Position numbers and translations under genes: made by a program | Assembly: GCF_008065135.1 (NCBI RefSeq) | Contig: NZ_CP042914.1 | Location: 3,100,001 to 3,164,000 of the forward strand | DNA length: 64,000 nucleotides | Reading direction: 5' to 3' | DNA from: Roseimaritima ulvae | GTDB taxonomy: Bacteria > Planctomycetota > Planctomycetia > Pirellulales > Pirellulaceae | Notes under the pieces: model-generated | Databases searched by the model: none | Told to the model about the DNA's origin: nothing | What the model saw: only the letters and a program-made list of their open reading frames with translations | Shown here: positions 1 to 9,380 of the stretch, in pieces | Numbering within the stretch: the first letter of the stretch is position 1 | Layout: every line of letters begins with the position of its first letter

Positions 1-75
1 AACCGTGCCCGTCAATCGCAGATCACCGGCGAGATCATGGAGATCATCGGCGGCGTGGAAGCGATGGCGAATTAG
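1..75 (+). CDS. atpG: ATP synthase F1 gamma subunit, C-terminal end (partial)
   Basis: Only the last 24 codons and the TAG stop are in the window. They read NRARQSQITGEIMEIIGG and end in VEAMAN, the typical C-terminal helix of the F1 gamma subunit, which forms the rotating central stalk of ATP synthase together with epsilon. The next two genes are the beta and epsilon subunits, giving the usual gamma-beta-epsilon order. The stop codon lies inside the first copy of a 16-base repeat that fills part of the gap before atpD. Confidence 0.9.
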   Translation, partial: NRARQSQITGEIMEIIGGVEAMAN

Positions 76-131
76 GTGATTAGCTATTTAGGTGATTAGC
101 TCATTAGGTGATGAGTTATTTAGCTGATTTC
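71..131. repeat. Four degenerate 16-base direct repeats between atpG and atpD
   Basis: Units begin near 71, 86, 102 and 118 and resemble ATTTAGGTGATTAGCT, with increasing divergence. The first copy contains the atpG stop codon at 73-75. The tract is AT-rich compared with the flanking genes. No function is evident; it may only be slippage-derived spacer DNA. Confidence 0.6.
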
Positions 132-191
132 ACATTTCAGATATTACAACAATTCCTTTTCCGACTCCCGTACTAAAACCCAACCAGCTGA

Positions 192-1646
<1,455 letters not shown>

Positions 1647-1649
1647 CCC

Positions 1650-2036
1650 ATGGCGATTCGCTGCTTAGTGGTGACCCCCGAACGCACCGAAGTCGATCGG
1701 GATGTGGACTTTATCACGCTGCCCATGTTCGACGGTGAATTGGGCATCGACGAAGGCCGCGCGGCCATGATCGGACGCTTGGGGTACGGCCGGGTCAAAC
1801 TGAAAAGCGGCGGAGAGACCACGGAATACTTTGTCGATGGCGGGTTCGCTCAAGTCGAAAACAATGTGGTTTCGATTTTGACCGGACGAGCCCTGCCGGC
1901 CGACGAGCTGGACAAGGCCGAAGCTCAAAAAGCGTTAGACGAGGCCTTGGAAATGCCCGGCGGGAACGTCGACATGTTGGCCCTGCGGGACGCCGCCGTG
2001 CTGCGAGCCCGCGGCATGCTACGAGCCGCCAAATAA
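1650..2036 (+). CDS. atpC: ATP synthase epsilon subunit
   Basis: Epsilon subunit of F1, a regulator of the rotor and ATP hydrolysis. At 128 residues it is of standard length. It has the beta-sandwich start (MAIRCLVVTPERTEVDRDVD, GELGIDEGRAAMIGRLGYG) and the C-terminal helical hairpin region ending ARGMLRAAK. It begins three bases after atpD, whose last codons carry a GGAGG Shine-Dalgarno-like stretch (1634-1638), so translation is probably coupled. The TAA stop overlaps the first bases of a long inverted repeat that may end the operon. Confidence 0.95.
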   Translation: MAIRCLVVTPERTEVDRDVDFITLPMFDGELGIDEGRAAMIGRLGYGRVKLKSGGETTEYFVDGGFAQVENNVVSILTGRALPADELDKAEAQKALDEALEMPGGNVDMLALRDAAVLRARGMLRAAK

Positions 2037-2168
2037 GTACGTCAGCCTTTCCAGGCTGATTTGCCCGTAGCTACCGTCGCCAGACGGTGGGTCTTCCGCA
2101 ACTCCCACGCTCTGGCGAGCGTAGCTACGAGGGACGGTTCGTGTCAGGCTGGAAAGCCTAACGTACTT
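2035..2168. terminator. Nested inverted repeat after atpC (candidate operon end)
   Basis: The outer arms are 2035-2059 and 2144-2168; each is 25 bases and they pair with about three mismatches. Nested inside are two elements of the GCCA-loop hairpin family: 2066-2090 in one orientation and about 2104-2129 in the other. They pair with each other, and the first also contains its own small stem ACCGTC/GACGGT. The right end runs into ACTTTT. The whole can fold into a long cruciform or RNA hairpin between the atp operon and ribE. A termination role is inferred from position and structure. Confidence 0.6.
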
Positions 2169-2187
2169 TTGAGAGCCTGACGGACAA

Positions 2188-2811
2188 ATGTTTACCGGAC
2201 TGGTCGAAACGTTGGGACAGGTCGTGGAGACCATCGACCAGGATCCTGGCCGACGGTTGCGGATCGATTGTGGCCCCGTAGCGGAGGGACTGGCGCTCGG
2301 TGACAGCGTGGCCATCAATGGTTGTTGTCTGACCGTGGTGGCTTGTCAGGACACGGTGGCGGATTTTGAAGCCGGCAGCGAAACGCTGTCGCGGACCAAT
2401 CTGGGGCAACTGGCGTCCGGTTCGGCGGTCAATCTGGAACGGGCCCTGGCGGTGGGCGACCGCTTGGGAGGACACTATGTGACCGGGCACGTCGACGCTT
2501 TGGGAACCCTGGATCGGCGAGAAGAGGAGCCGCCCTGGGCCAAATTGTGGTTTAATGTCCCTCAGCCACTGACGCGTCAGATGGCCGCCAAGGGCAGCAT
2601 CACGGTCGATGGGGTCAGCTTGACCCTGGTCGATGTGTTGGCAACCCGCTTTAGCGTGGCATTGATTCCGCATACGCTAACGGTCACGACGCTGGGGCGT
2701 CTGGAATCGGGATCGCCTGTCAATATCGAGACCGACGTGCTGGCCAAGTACGTTGGACGCTTTTTGGAAACACAAGACGGATGGCCGAGCGACAAACCGC
2801 CACTTACTTGA
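2188..2811 (+). CDS. ribE: Riboflavin synthase alpha chain
   Basis: Converts two molecules of 6,7-dimethyl-8-ribityllumazine into riboflavin and the pyrimidinedione precursor, the last step of riboflavin synthesis. The N-terminus [12 protein letters not shown] is diagnostic. Two lumazine-binding repeats are visible: the first contains [14 protein letters not shown], and the second starts around [13 protein letters not shown] and includes [14 protein letters not shown]. The 207-residue length is normal. No strong Shine-Dalgarno sequence precedes the ATG. The 3' end overlaps the start of rsmA by 31 bases, suggesting co-expression. Confidence 0.95.
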   Translation: MFTGLVETLGQVVETIDQDPGRRLRIDCGPVAEGLALGDSVAINGCCLTVVACQDTVADFEAGSETLSRTNLGQLASGSAVNLERALAVGDRLGGHYVTGHVDALGTLDRREEEPPWAKLWFNVPQPLTRQMAAKGSITVDGVSLTLVDVLATRFSVALIPHTLTVTTLGRLESGSPVNIETDVLAKYVGRFLETQDGWPSDKPPLT

Positions 2812-3680
2812 ACGAACGCTTCATCGCCGCCGGCCTTCGCCCGCTGACGCGCTTCGGGCAAAACTTTCTAATCGACCTGAACCTGCTGGACTTGATTGCC
2901 CGTTCGGCGGAAATGCAAAAGACCGACGTGGTCTTGGAAGTCGGCACCGGCATGGGCTCGCTGACCACGCGGCTGGCCGAAGCCGCCGGCGCGATCGTGA
3001 CGGTCGAGATCGATGACAACCTGGCCGAACTTTCGCAGGCGGAACTGGAGCAGTATCCGCACGTGTTGCAATTGCATTGTGACGCTCTGAAAAACAAGCA
3101 TACGTTGGCGCCGGAGTTGATGGACAACGTCCGCAAGGCCCTGCAATCGCTGGGCGAGTCGGCGAGATTTATGTTGGTCGCCAACCTGCCCTACAACATC
3201 GCCACGCCGCTGATCAGCAATTTGTTGGCCGGCGATCCGCCACCGGACCGGATGGTGGTGACGATCCAAAAAGAAATGGCCGATCGGCTGGTCGCCGCGC
3301 CGGGATCCAAGGACTACGGCGCGCTGAGCGTCTGGGTGCAGTCGCAGTGCGCGGTCGAAATCGTGCGAGTGATGCCGCCGCAGGTGTTCTGGCCGCGGCC
3401 CAAAATCGACTCGGCCATCGTGCGGATCGATCTGCAACCCGAACGTCGCGCCGCGATTGCGGACCTCAAGTTTTTCCATGAAACCGTGCGGGCACTGTTT
3501 TTCCATCGCCGTAAATTATTACGTAGCGTGACCTGCAGCGCGTTTAAGGGCCGGTTGAGCAAACCGGAAGTCGATCAAACCCTGCAGGCGGCCGGCTACA
3601 GCGGCACCGAGCGGACCGAGCAATTAACGGTCGATCAGATCATCGAACTGTGCGAGCATCTGCGACAAGCGGTCTCGTAG
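2781..3680 (+). CDS. rsmA: 16S rRNA (adenine1518/1519-N6)-dimethyltransferase
   Basis: Dimethylates two adjacent adenines in the 3' terminal hairpin of 16S rRNA using S-adenosylmethionine (KsgA/RsmA family). Motifs seen: GQNFLID near residues 26-32, the SAM-binding loop [10 protein letters not shown] at 51-60, the acidic ribose contact VEID around 75-78, and the catalytic NLPYN at 135-139. The length (299) is typical. It starts inside the end of ribE. Its TAG stop (3678-3680) lies within a dispersed palindromic repeat element, so the repeat provides the stop codon. Confidence 0.96.
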   Translation: MAERQTATYLNERFIAAGLRPLTRFGQNFLIDLNLLDLIARSAEMQKTDVVLEVGTGMGSLTTRLAEAAGAIVTVEIDDNLAELSQAELEQYPHVLQLHCDALKNKHTLAPELMDNVRKALQSLGESARFMLVANLPYNIATPLISNLLAGDPPPDRMVVTIQKEMADRLVAAPGSKDYGALSVWVQSQCAVEIVRVMPPQVFWPRPKIDSAIVRIDLQPERRAAIADLKFFHETVRALFFHRRKLLRSVTCSAFKGRLSKPEVDQTLQAAGYSGTERTEQLTVDQIIELCEHLRQAVS

Positions 3681-3781
3681 CTACGCTCGCCAAAGCGTGG
3701 ACGACTCTGCCAGTAGCCGAACTCGCCAGAGTTTGGACAGGGGCTGCCGCAACCAATCCAAAGTCTGGCGACTTCGGCTAC
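3676..3781. repeat. Three GCCA-loop hairpin elements between rsmA and dxs
   Basis: Elements are at about 3676-3700 (stem ACGCTC, loop GCCA, then AAGCGT), 3713-3737 (AACTC-GCCA-GAGTT) and 3757-3781 (inverted: AAAGTC-TGGC-GACTTC). The second and third can pair with each other as a larger hairpin, TCCAAAGTCTGGCGACTTCG against its near complement. The first supplies the rsmA stop codon and the third supplies the dxs stop codon on the other strand. The cluster sits between convergent genes and could act as a bidirectional terminator. Confidence 0.8.
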
Positions 3782-5664
3782 GGGACGCGCGTAACCGAAT
3801 TCCATTGTTGGCAGGCTTGGGCGATGCCTTCGACGTGCAGGCCGCTTTGTGCCAGCAAGTCGCCTCGTTCGCCGTGTTCGACGAACACGTCGGGCAGGGC
3901 CAAGCGTTTGATCTTGCGGGTGTCGAGCCCCTGCGTGTTGGCTTCTTCCAAAAACGCCGATCCGAAACCGGCCACCGTGGTGCCTTCTTCGAGCGTGACC
4001 ACAAAGCGGTCATCGGCCAGTGTCCGAGCGACCATGGCTTTATCGATGGGTTTGGCAAACCGCGCGTTGACAACGCCCACGCTGAGCCGATCGGCGAGCG
4101 ATTCGGCGGCGGCCAGAGCGGATTCCAACAGGGCGCCGAAGACGACGATCGTGCCGTCGGTACCTTCACGAATCGTTTCGCTGCGTCCCAGTTCGATCGG
4201 CTCGGGGATCTTCTGCAGATCAAAAGCCGACGTTTTGGGGTAGCGGATCGACGAGGAGTGTTCGTGTTGCAGAGCAAACCGCAACATCGGTTCGACTTCG
4301 CCCGCATAACCCGGCGCCATCACGGCCAGATTGGGGAACAGACGCATGTAGCCGATGTCATAGACTCCGTGGTGCGTCGGGCCGTCGGGGCCGGTCAGGC
4401 CGGCGCGGTCGAGCGTAAACACCACCGGCAGGTCTTGCAGGGCGACCTCTTGGAAGATCTGGTCGTAGCTGCGTTGCAGGAAGGTGCTGTAGATGTTGAC
4501 GATCGGCCGGATACCGGTTTTGCACTGTCCGGCGGCGAAGGCGACCGCGTGGGATTCGCAGATGCCGACGTCGAAGAAACGGTCGGGGAAGCGTTCGCGA
4601 ACCGGTTCCATCTTGGTGCCCTGGCACATCGCGGCGGTCAGCACCGTGACCCGCTCGTCTTCTTCCATCACGTTCAAAATGGCGTCTCGCATCGACACCG
4701 TGTAGGGCGGTTGGCCGCTGCCGGCGTTGGCAACCGGGCGTCCGTCTTCGTCGCGAAAGGCGGGCGGGGTGTGGAAAAACACAGGGTCTTCGGCAGCCGG
4801 TTTATAGCCGTGGCCTTTTTCGGTGACCACATGCAATAGCACCGGACCCTCACTGGCTTTGGCCATCGCCAGGTACTTTTTCATCAGCGGGATGTCGTGT
4901 CCGTCGATGGGCCCGATATAGCGAATGCCCAATTCTTCGAACAACATTCCGCCCAGCAGACCGGCTTTGACGCCTTCTTTCATCTGCGCCAGCCAGCGTT
5001 CGGCCGGATCGCCAAACAGGGGCACGTGGTTGAGCGCTTTGACGACTTCGTGTTTCAGCCCTGTATAAAACGGGTTGCCGCGAAGTCGATCCAGGTAGCC
5101 GGCCATGGCGCCGACCCGCGGGCAGATGGACATTTTGTTGTCATTCAGCACGACCACCAGGTCTTTGTTCAGAAAGCCGGCGTTGTTTAAAGCTTCGAAG
5201 ACGATCCCGCTGGGAAAGGCCCCGTCACCGATCACGGCCACGCTTTTGCTATTGGGCCGGTCCATCAAATCGTCGCCGCTTTTCAGCCCCAGCGCCGTGC
5301 TGACGCTGCAGCCGGCGTGCCCGGTCATGAACAGGTCGTATTCGCTCTCGTGCGGATTGGGGTACCCCATCAAGCCGCCTTGGGTGCGGATCGAAGCGAA
5401 GTCTTTGTAGCGGCCGGTGACCAGTTTGTGCGGATAAACTTGGTGGCCGGTGTCCCAAATCAGCCGGTCGGTGCGAAAGTCAAAGGTCGAGTGCAGGGCT
5501 AGACAAAGTTCCACCACGCCCAAATTCGATGCAAAGTGGGCCGTCCGCGTGGCCAGCAGATTGCACAGCACGTCGCGGATTTCATCCGCCACCTCGCTGA
5601 GCTGGGCGGAGGAGAAATCCTTGAGCGGTTCAGCCGAGTCGAGTTGGGAGAGGAGCGGGTGCAT
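3778..5664 (-). CDS. dxs: 1-deoxy-D-xylulose-5-phosphate synthase
   Basis: Thiamine diphosphate-dependent condensation of pyruvate and glyceraldehyde 3-phosphate, the first step of the MEP isoprenoid pathway. With the start at 5664 the protein has 628 residues: GHQVYPHK holds active-site histidines 74 and 79, the thiamine diphosphate/Mg motif is GDGAFPSG (from 146) to NDN (174-176), and GICESHAVAFAAG carries the general-base glutamate. The pyrimidine-binding and transketolase C-terminal domains follow. An in-frame ATG at 5718 would overlap ispA; 5664 gives the usual family start MHPLLSQLDS, eight bases after ispA, and is preferred. ispA-dxs is a common isoprenoid gene pair. The stop codon comes from a palindromic repeat. 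Confidence 0.96.
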   Translation of the reverse strand: MHPLLSQLDSAEPLKDFSSAQLSEVADEIRDVLCNLLATRTAHFASNLGVVELCLALHSTFDFRTDRLIWDTGHQVYPHKLVTGRYKDFASIRTQGGLMGYPNPHESEYDLFMTGHAGCSVSTALGLKSGDDLMDRPNSKSVAVIGDGAFPSGIVFEALNNAGFLNKDLVVVLNDNKMSICPRVGAMAGYLDRLRGNPFYTGLKHEVVKALNHVPLFGDPAERWLAQMKEGVKAGLLGGMLFEELGIRYIGPIDGHDIPLMKKYLAMAKASEGPVLLHVVTEKGHGYKPAAEDPVFFHTPPAFRDEDGRPVANAGSGQPPYTVSMRDAILNVMEEDERVTVLTAAMCQGTKMEPVRERFPDRFFDVGICESHAVAFAAGQCKTGIRPIVNIYSTFLQRSYDQIFQEVALQDLPVVFTLDRAGLTGPDGPTHHGVYDIGYMRLFPNLAVMAPGYAGEVEPMLRFALQHEHSSSIRYPKTSAFDLQKIPEPIELGRSETIREGTDGTIVVFGALLESALAAAESLADRLSVGVVNARFAKPIDKAMVARTLADDRFVVTLEEGTTVAGFGSAFLEEANTQGLDTRKIKRLALPDVFVEHGERGDLLAQSGLHVEGIAQACQQWNSVTRVP

Positions 5665-5672
5665 GGTGAGTA

Positions 5673-6566
5673 TCAAATCCTTTGGAGTACAAAGCTGGCT
5701 AACCAGTTTAACCGCCAAGCAGCTGAACCGAATAACCCTGCCGCCTCAATTGCTTGATTTATTAGGTTTTCCGCATGGGTGCGAGCTTCCTGTTCCCCCA
5801 TTAGGGCGGGGTAGGTGAGTTTCCCACGTTCGGCATCTCGGCCGGTCTGTTTTCCCAGCTCTCCCGAAGCTCCCATGTAGTCTAGGAGGTCGTCGATGAC
5901 CTGGAATGCCAAACCCAGGGCATCCCCGTAGCGTTTCAGGGCGTCGCGTTGCTCGTCGCTCGCTCCGGCGCTGAGGGCCCCGAGTTGCAGCGAGGCGTTA
6001 AACAGGGCCCCGGTCTTGCGGCGGTGGATCGACTGCAGGCGTTCGAGCGACCGTTCGCCATCGTGTTCGGCCGCCAAGTCATCGGCTTGCCCGCCGACCA
6101 GAGCGGTCGGGCCGGCGGCGGTGGCCAACACGGTCACCGCCTGCAACGCCTGGTCGCGGGGCTGGAAGCTGCGGGACAGCGTTTCGAAAGCTTGGGCCAG
6201 TAGCGCATCGCCGGCCAGGATCGCGGTGGCTTCGTCGAATTGGATGTGACACGTCGGGCGGCCTCGACGCAGCTCATCGTCGTCCATGGCCGGCAAATCG
6301 TCGTGGATCAGCGAATAGGCGTGGATCATTTCTACGGCTACAGCAGCCGGCATGGCTGCGGCGAACGACCCGCCGCAGGCTTCCGCCGCGATCAACACCA
6401 GGCTCGGCCGCAAACGTTTACCGGGCGCCAGCAGCGAGTACCGCATCGCCGCCAGCAGGCGATCGGGAAAACCATCCGCCGTGGTCAGCGCGGCATCAAG
6501 AGCAGCAGCGATGGGCGGCAGCAAATCCGCCAAAGCATCGCGATCAGCAGGAGAAGGGGCGGGCAT
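5673..6566 (-). CDS. ispA: Polyprenyl (farnesyl/geranylgeranyl) diphosphate synthase
   Basis: Chain-elongating trans-prenyltransferase that condenses isopentenyl diphosphate with allylic diphosphates. The first aspartate-rich motif DDLPAMDD is at residues 89-96, followed by ELRRGRPTCH. The second, DDLLD, is at 225-229, and the conserved GKLTYPALMG follows. The 297-residue length fits the IspA/CrtE class. The chain length of the product cannot be fixed from the sequence. It lies directly upstream of dxs in the same orientation with an eight-base gap. Confidence 0.93.
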   Translation of the reverse strand: MPAPSPADRDALADLLPPIAAALDAALTTADGFPDRLLAAMRYSLLAPGKRLRPSLVLIAAEACGGSFAAAMPAAVAVEMIHAYSLIHDDLPAMDDDELRRGRPTCHIQFDEATAILAGDALLAQAFETLSRSFQPRDQALQAVTVLATAAGPTALVGGQADDLAAEHDGERSLERLQSIHRRKTGALFNASLQLGALSAGASDEQRDALKRYGDALGLAFQVIDDLLDYMGASGELGKQTGRDAERGKLTYPALMGEQEARTHAENLINQAIEAAGLFGSAAWRLNWLASFVLQRI

Positions 6567-6632
6567 GGGGAAGGCCTGTAAGAGGGTGATACTAGAAAGT
6601 TATCGCCCGCCAGCCACGGAAGGGAGGGGGGA

Positions 6633-6766
6633 GAGGAGTGAGGAGTGAGGAGTGAGGAGTGAGGAGTGAGGAGTGAGGAGTGAGGAGTGAGATTTGAGAT
6701 TTGAGATTTGAGATTTGAGATTTGAGATTTGAGATTTGAGATTTGAGATTTCAGATTTCAGATTTG
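6633..6766. repeat. Two adjacent heptamer tandem repeats (GAGGAGT and GATTTGA)
   Basis: GAGGAGT is repeated about eight times (6633-6690). It is followed without a gap by eight copies of GATTTGA (6691-6746), two of GATTTCA and a final degenerate copy (to 6766). Both units are seven bases long although their sequences differ. The tract lies upstream of ispA and of the divergent RND transporter gene. Confidence 0.9.
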
Positions 6767-6817
6767 CCCGCTGCGTCCGAGTCTGCGGTCGGTGGGCAGC
6801 CCGTTGCGGTGGTGGAC

Positions 6818-6853
6818 GTATTCGCCGGCGCCTGCGGCTACGGGTTAAACGAT
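6818..6853. repeat. Dispersed repeat copy (shared with 50373-50400)
   Basis: A segment with the core GGCTACGGGTTAAACGAT, preceded by CGCCGGCGCCTGC, recurs almost unchanged near 50368-50400 as CGCCGGCGCCTTC and GGCTGCGGGTTAAACGAT. Both copies are intergenic. It looks like another family of short dispersed elements. Confidence 0.55.
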
Positions 6854-6854
6854 C

Positions 6855-6952
6855 ACTGCCCCACTGCCCCACTGCCCCACTGCCCCACTGCCCCCCTCCT
6901 CACTCCTCACTCCTCACTCCCAGCTGCCCCCTGCCCCACTGCCCCACTGCCC
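6855..6952. repeat. Octamer ACTGCCCC repeats and inverted heptamer ACTCCTC repeats
   Basis: Five copies of ACTGCCCC (6855-6894) are followed by about three copies of CTCCTCA (6896-6920) and further CTGCCCC-type copies (6923-6952). The CTCCTCA tract is the reverse complement of the GAGGAGT tract at 6633-6690, so the two could pair across about 200 bases. Together with the preceding repeats it fills most of the 441-base gap between ispA and the RND gene; no promoter could be recognised with confidence. Confidence 0.85.
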
Positions 6953-7007
6953 TCCCGCCCACCGCCCCTTTAGACTCTGCCTGTGCTTTCGTTCATTTTC
7001 CCTCTCT

Positions 7008-9263
7008 TTGGCTGCCCATGCTGTGCTTCGCTCGACTCGCTCTGCCGGTTGGCTGATTCTGCTGCTGTCCGTTGCGGCGGCGGCGGGGATGCTGCGGCTG
7101 GATTATCAGGACAACCCTCGGGATCTTTATCTGCGATCGGGACCTGAGAGCGATTTGTTGGAACACGTCTATGAGGCGTTTGGCAGCGACGACAATACGG
7201 TCATGATCGTGGTCGACGCAGGGGCTCCGATTTTTTCGCTCGAGGTCCTGCAGCCGCTGTCCGAAGTGGTCGCGGGGCTGGAAGAGCTGGACGAAATCGA
7301 TCGGGTCAGCAGTCTGTTCAGTTTGCGGCAGCAGCGGCGTCCGATTCCGCTGCTCGATCGTGACGATCTGACGGCCCGCCGTATTGCCGGGGCGGCCGAC
7401 GCGGCTGAAAAACACCCGTTGGCTCGCGGGATCCTGCTGTCGGAAAGCGGGCAAGCGACCATGATTGTGGCGCGGTTGGCCGGACAGTCGTTAAGTGTCG
7501 CGGAGATGAAGGTCACGCTGGGCAAGATCGATCGGCTGTTGCAACCGCTGCGGAATTCCGGCGAGATGAAGTTGTATGTAGCCGGACCGCCGGTGATTCG
7601 CGTGGAGAGTCTGGACCGCTTGCGGATCGAGCAGGCCAAGTTTTCGACCGTCGGTTTGTTGGCCGCTCTGGCGCTGGCGATCTATGTGTTTCGGCAGTGG
7701 CAGGCGGTGGCTTTGGGGCTGATCGGTCCGACCCTGGGCGTGCTGTGGACGTTCGGGGCAATGGGTTGGTTGGGACAGCGAATCGACGGCATCAAAATCA
7801 TCATTCCGACTTTGCTGTTTGTCATCGGGTTCACCGACTCGCTACATCTGGTGATGGGGTTGGGGCGGATCCAGCGCGCTCATGGGTTTGGTTTGCGGAC
7901 GATCGATGCGGCTCGTCGCACGCTTGCTGAACTGGGCGGGGCCTGTTTCATGACGTCGCTGACAACCGCCATCGGGTTCGGTTCGCTGATGCTCTCGGGC
8001 ACGACCAGTATTCAACGCTTTGGGTTCTGCTGTGCGATCGGAGCGATGTTGTTGTACGCGGCGGTGATCCTGACCTTCTTTTGGTTGGCGTCGGGGCCGT
8101 TCGGTTTGCGTGTCGCGTACGCTCGTCCGTTTGCCGCCGAGGTGCGGCAGCATCATGGTTTGTTGGACGCGGCGGCGAGTTGTTTGCGATATCCCAAAAC
8201 GATCGTGACGGTGGCGCTGCTCGGTTGCGGCGTGATGGCTTGGTATTGCGGCCGCTTGGAACCCAATATCTATTGGACCGAAAGCGTGTCGCGATCCAGT
8301 TCGACGCTGCCGGCGATGGAGGAGATCGAACGACAGTTTGGTGGTTCCACTTACGGTTCGGTGTTGGTGCGTTGGCCGGCCGGAGACACGGTGGCATCGC
8401 CCAACGTGATCCGCGCGATGGCCGCCACCCACCAAGCGATCACGGCGGAGCCTCAGTTTGGCGCTCCGCTGTCGATCGCCAACGTCTTGGCCAGCATGGA
8501 TTATGTGCGAGGTGGGTACGGCAAGCGTTGGCAGACTTTTCGGAACATGGCCGCGCGGAACGAGGAGATCGCGGCCGCGCGATTGGTGGACGAATCGCGG
8601 CGAGAGGCGATCATCTACTTCTTGACTTCCGATGTGGGCGCCAACGCGATGGAGTCGATCGTCCAGCGGGTGGCGGGCAAGCTGGCCGAAGCCGAAGCCG
8701 AGACGGGAGTGGAGCTGACGCTGGGCGGCACGCCGGTGGTGGCCAGTCGGGTGTTTGCCAGCATGATCCAAGACTTGGCTACCAGTTTGGCGGTCGCGGG
8801 GATTCTGGTGTTTGCCGTGATCGCACTGCACCTGCGATCCTTTTCCTTGGGGTTAGCCAGCATCCTGCCCAATGCCTTTCCGCTGTTGGTGGCCGGGATG
8901 GCGATTTACTGGACGACCGGTTATCTGACGCTGACCAACACGCTGACGTTCTGCCTGTGTCTAGGAATTGCGGTCGATGACACGATTCATTTTTTGAAGC
9001 AGTATCGTGATTGTGCCCGCGAGGGCATGTCGCCGCACCGCGCGGTGATCGTCAGTTTGCGACGAGTTGGGCGAGTGCTGTTGTTGTCGAGTGTGATCCT
9101 GGCGGCCGGTATGGGCAGCATGATGGTCAGTGACATGCCGCCTTTGCAAATCTTTTCAGCCTTAGCCATGTTGGCCATCCTCTCGGCTCTGGTGGGTGAT
9201 TTGCTGGTCCTGCCGGCTACGCTGCTGCTGGCCACGCCCCGACTGCGCGGGTCCTCGGACTAG
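7008..9263 (+). CDS. RND/MMPL-family exporter
   Basis: Inner-membrane protein with the duplicated RND architecture: a first transmembrane helix near residues 14-28, a large periplasmic loop, a six-helix bundle (about 205-360), then a second helix, loop and bundle (about 590-745). Each bundle carries a membrane-embedded acidic motif, FVIGFTDSLHLVMG in the first half and GIAVDDTIHFL in the second, as in MMPL/HpnN-like proton-driven lipid exporters. The substrate is unknown. The start is uncertain: TTG at 7008 or GTG at 7023 are the available codons and neither has a clear Shine-Dalgarno sequence. Upstream DNA is repetitive. Confidence 0.85.
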   Translation: MAAHAVLRSTRSAGWLILLLSVAAAAGMLRLDYQDNPRDLYLRSGPESDLLEHVYEAFGSDDNTVMIVVDAGAPIFSLEVLQPLSEVVAGLEELDEIDRVSSLFSLRQQRRPIPLLDRDDLTARRIAGAADAAEKHPLARGILLSESGQATMIVARLAGQSLSVAEMKVTLGKIDRLLQPLRNSGEMKLYVAGPPVIRVESLDRLRIEQAKFSTVGLLAALALAIYVFRQWQAVALGLIGPTLGVLWTFGAMGWLGQRIDGIKIIIPTLLFVIGFTDSLHLVMGLGRIQRAHGFGLRTIDAARRTLAELGGACFMTSLTTAIGFGSLMLSGTTSIQRFGFCCAIGAMLLYAAVILTFFWLASGPFGLRVAYARPFAAEVRQHHGLLDAAASCLRYPKTIVTVALLGCGVMAWYCGRLEPNIYWTESVSRSSSTLPAMEEIERQFGGSTYGSVLVRWPAGDTVASPNVIRAMAATHQAITAEPQFGAPLSIANVLASMDYVRGGYGKRWQTFRNMAARNEEIAAARLVDESRREAIIYFLTSDVGANAMESIVQRVAGKLAEAEAETGVELTLGGTPVVASRVFASMIQDLATSLAVAGILVFAVIALHLRSFSLGLASILPNAFPLLVAGMAIYWTTGYLTLTNTLTFCLCLGIAVDDTIHFLKQYRDCAREGMSPHRAVIVSLRRVGRVLLLSSVILAAGMGSMMVSDMPPLQIFSALAMLAILSALVGDLLVLPATLLLATPRLRGSSD

Positions 9264-9380
9264 ACAGAGCTAGCAATGGTCGCCACTTCCGCCGATGCCG
9301 GGGCAACTTTACAATCGCGGTTTACGACCCCGTGATTTTCGCGACCAGCAAATTCCTCGAAACGAGCAAAGAGTCAACCT

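Noticed and set aside
3697-4839. 380-codon plus-strand frame
   Set aside because: It is antisense to dxs, rich in Arg/His/Val with no recognisable motif.
6633-6952. CRISPR array
   Set aside because: Units are seven or eight bases with no spacers between them.
7842-8831. 329-codon minus-strand frame
   Set aside because: It is antisense to the RND transporter; composition (His, Arg, Gln) indicates a shadow.
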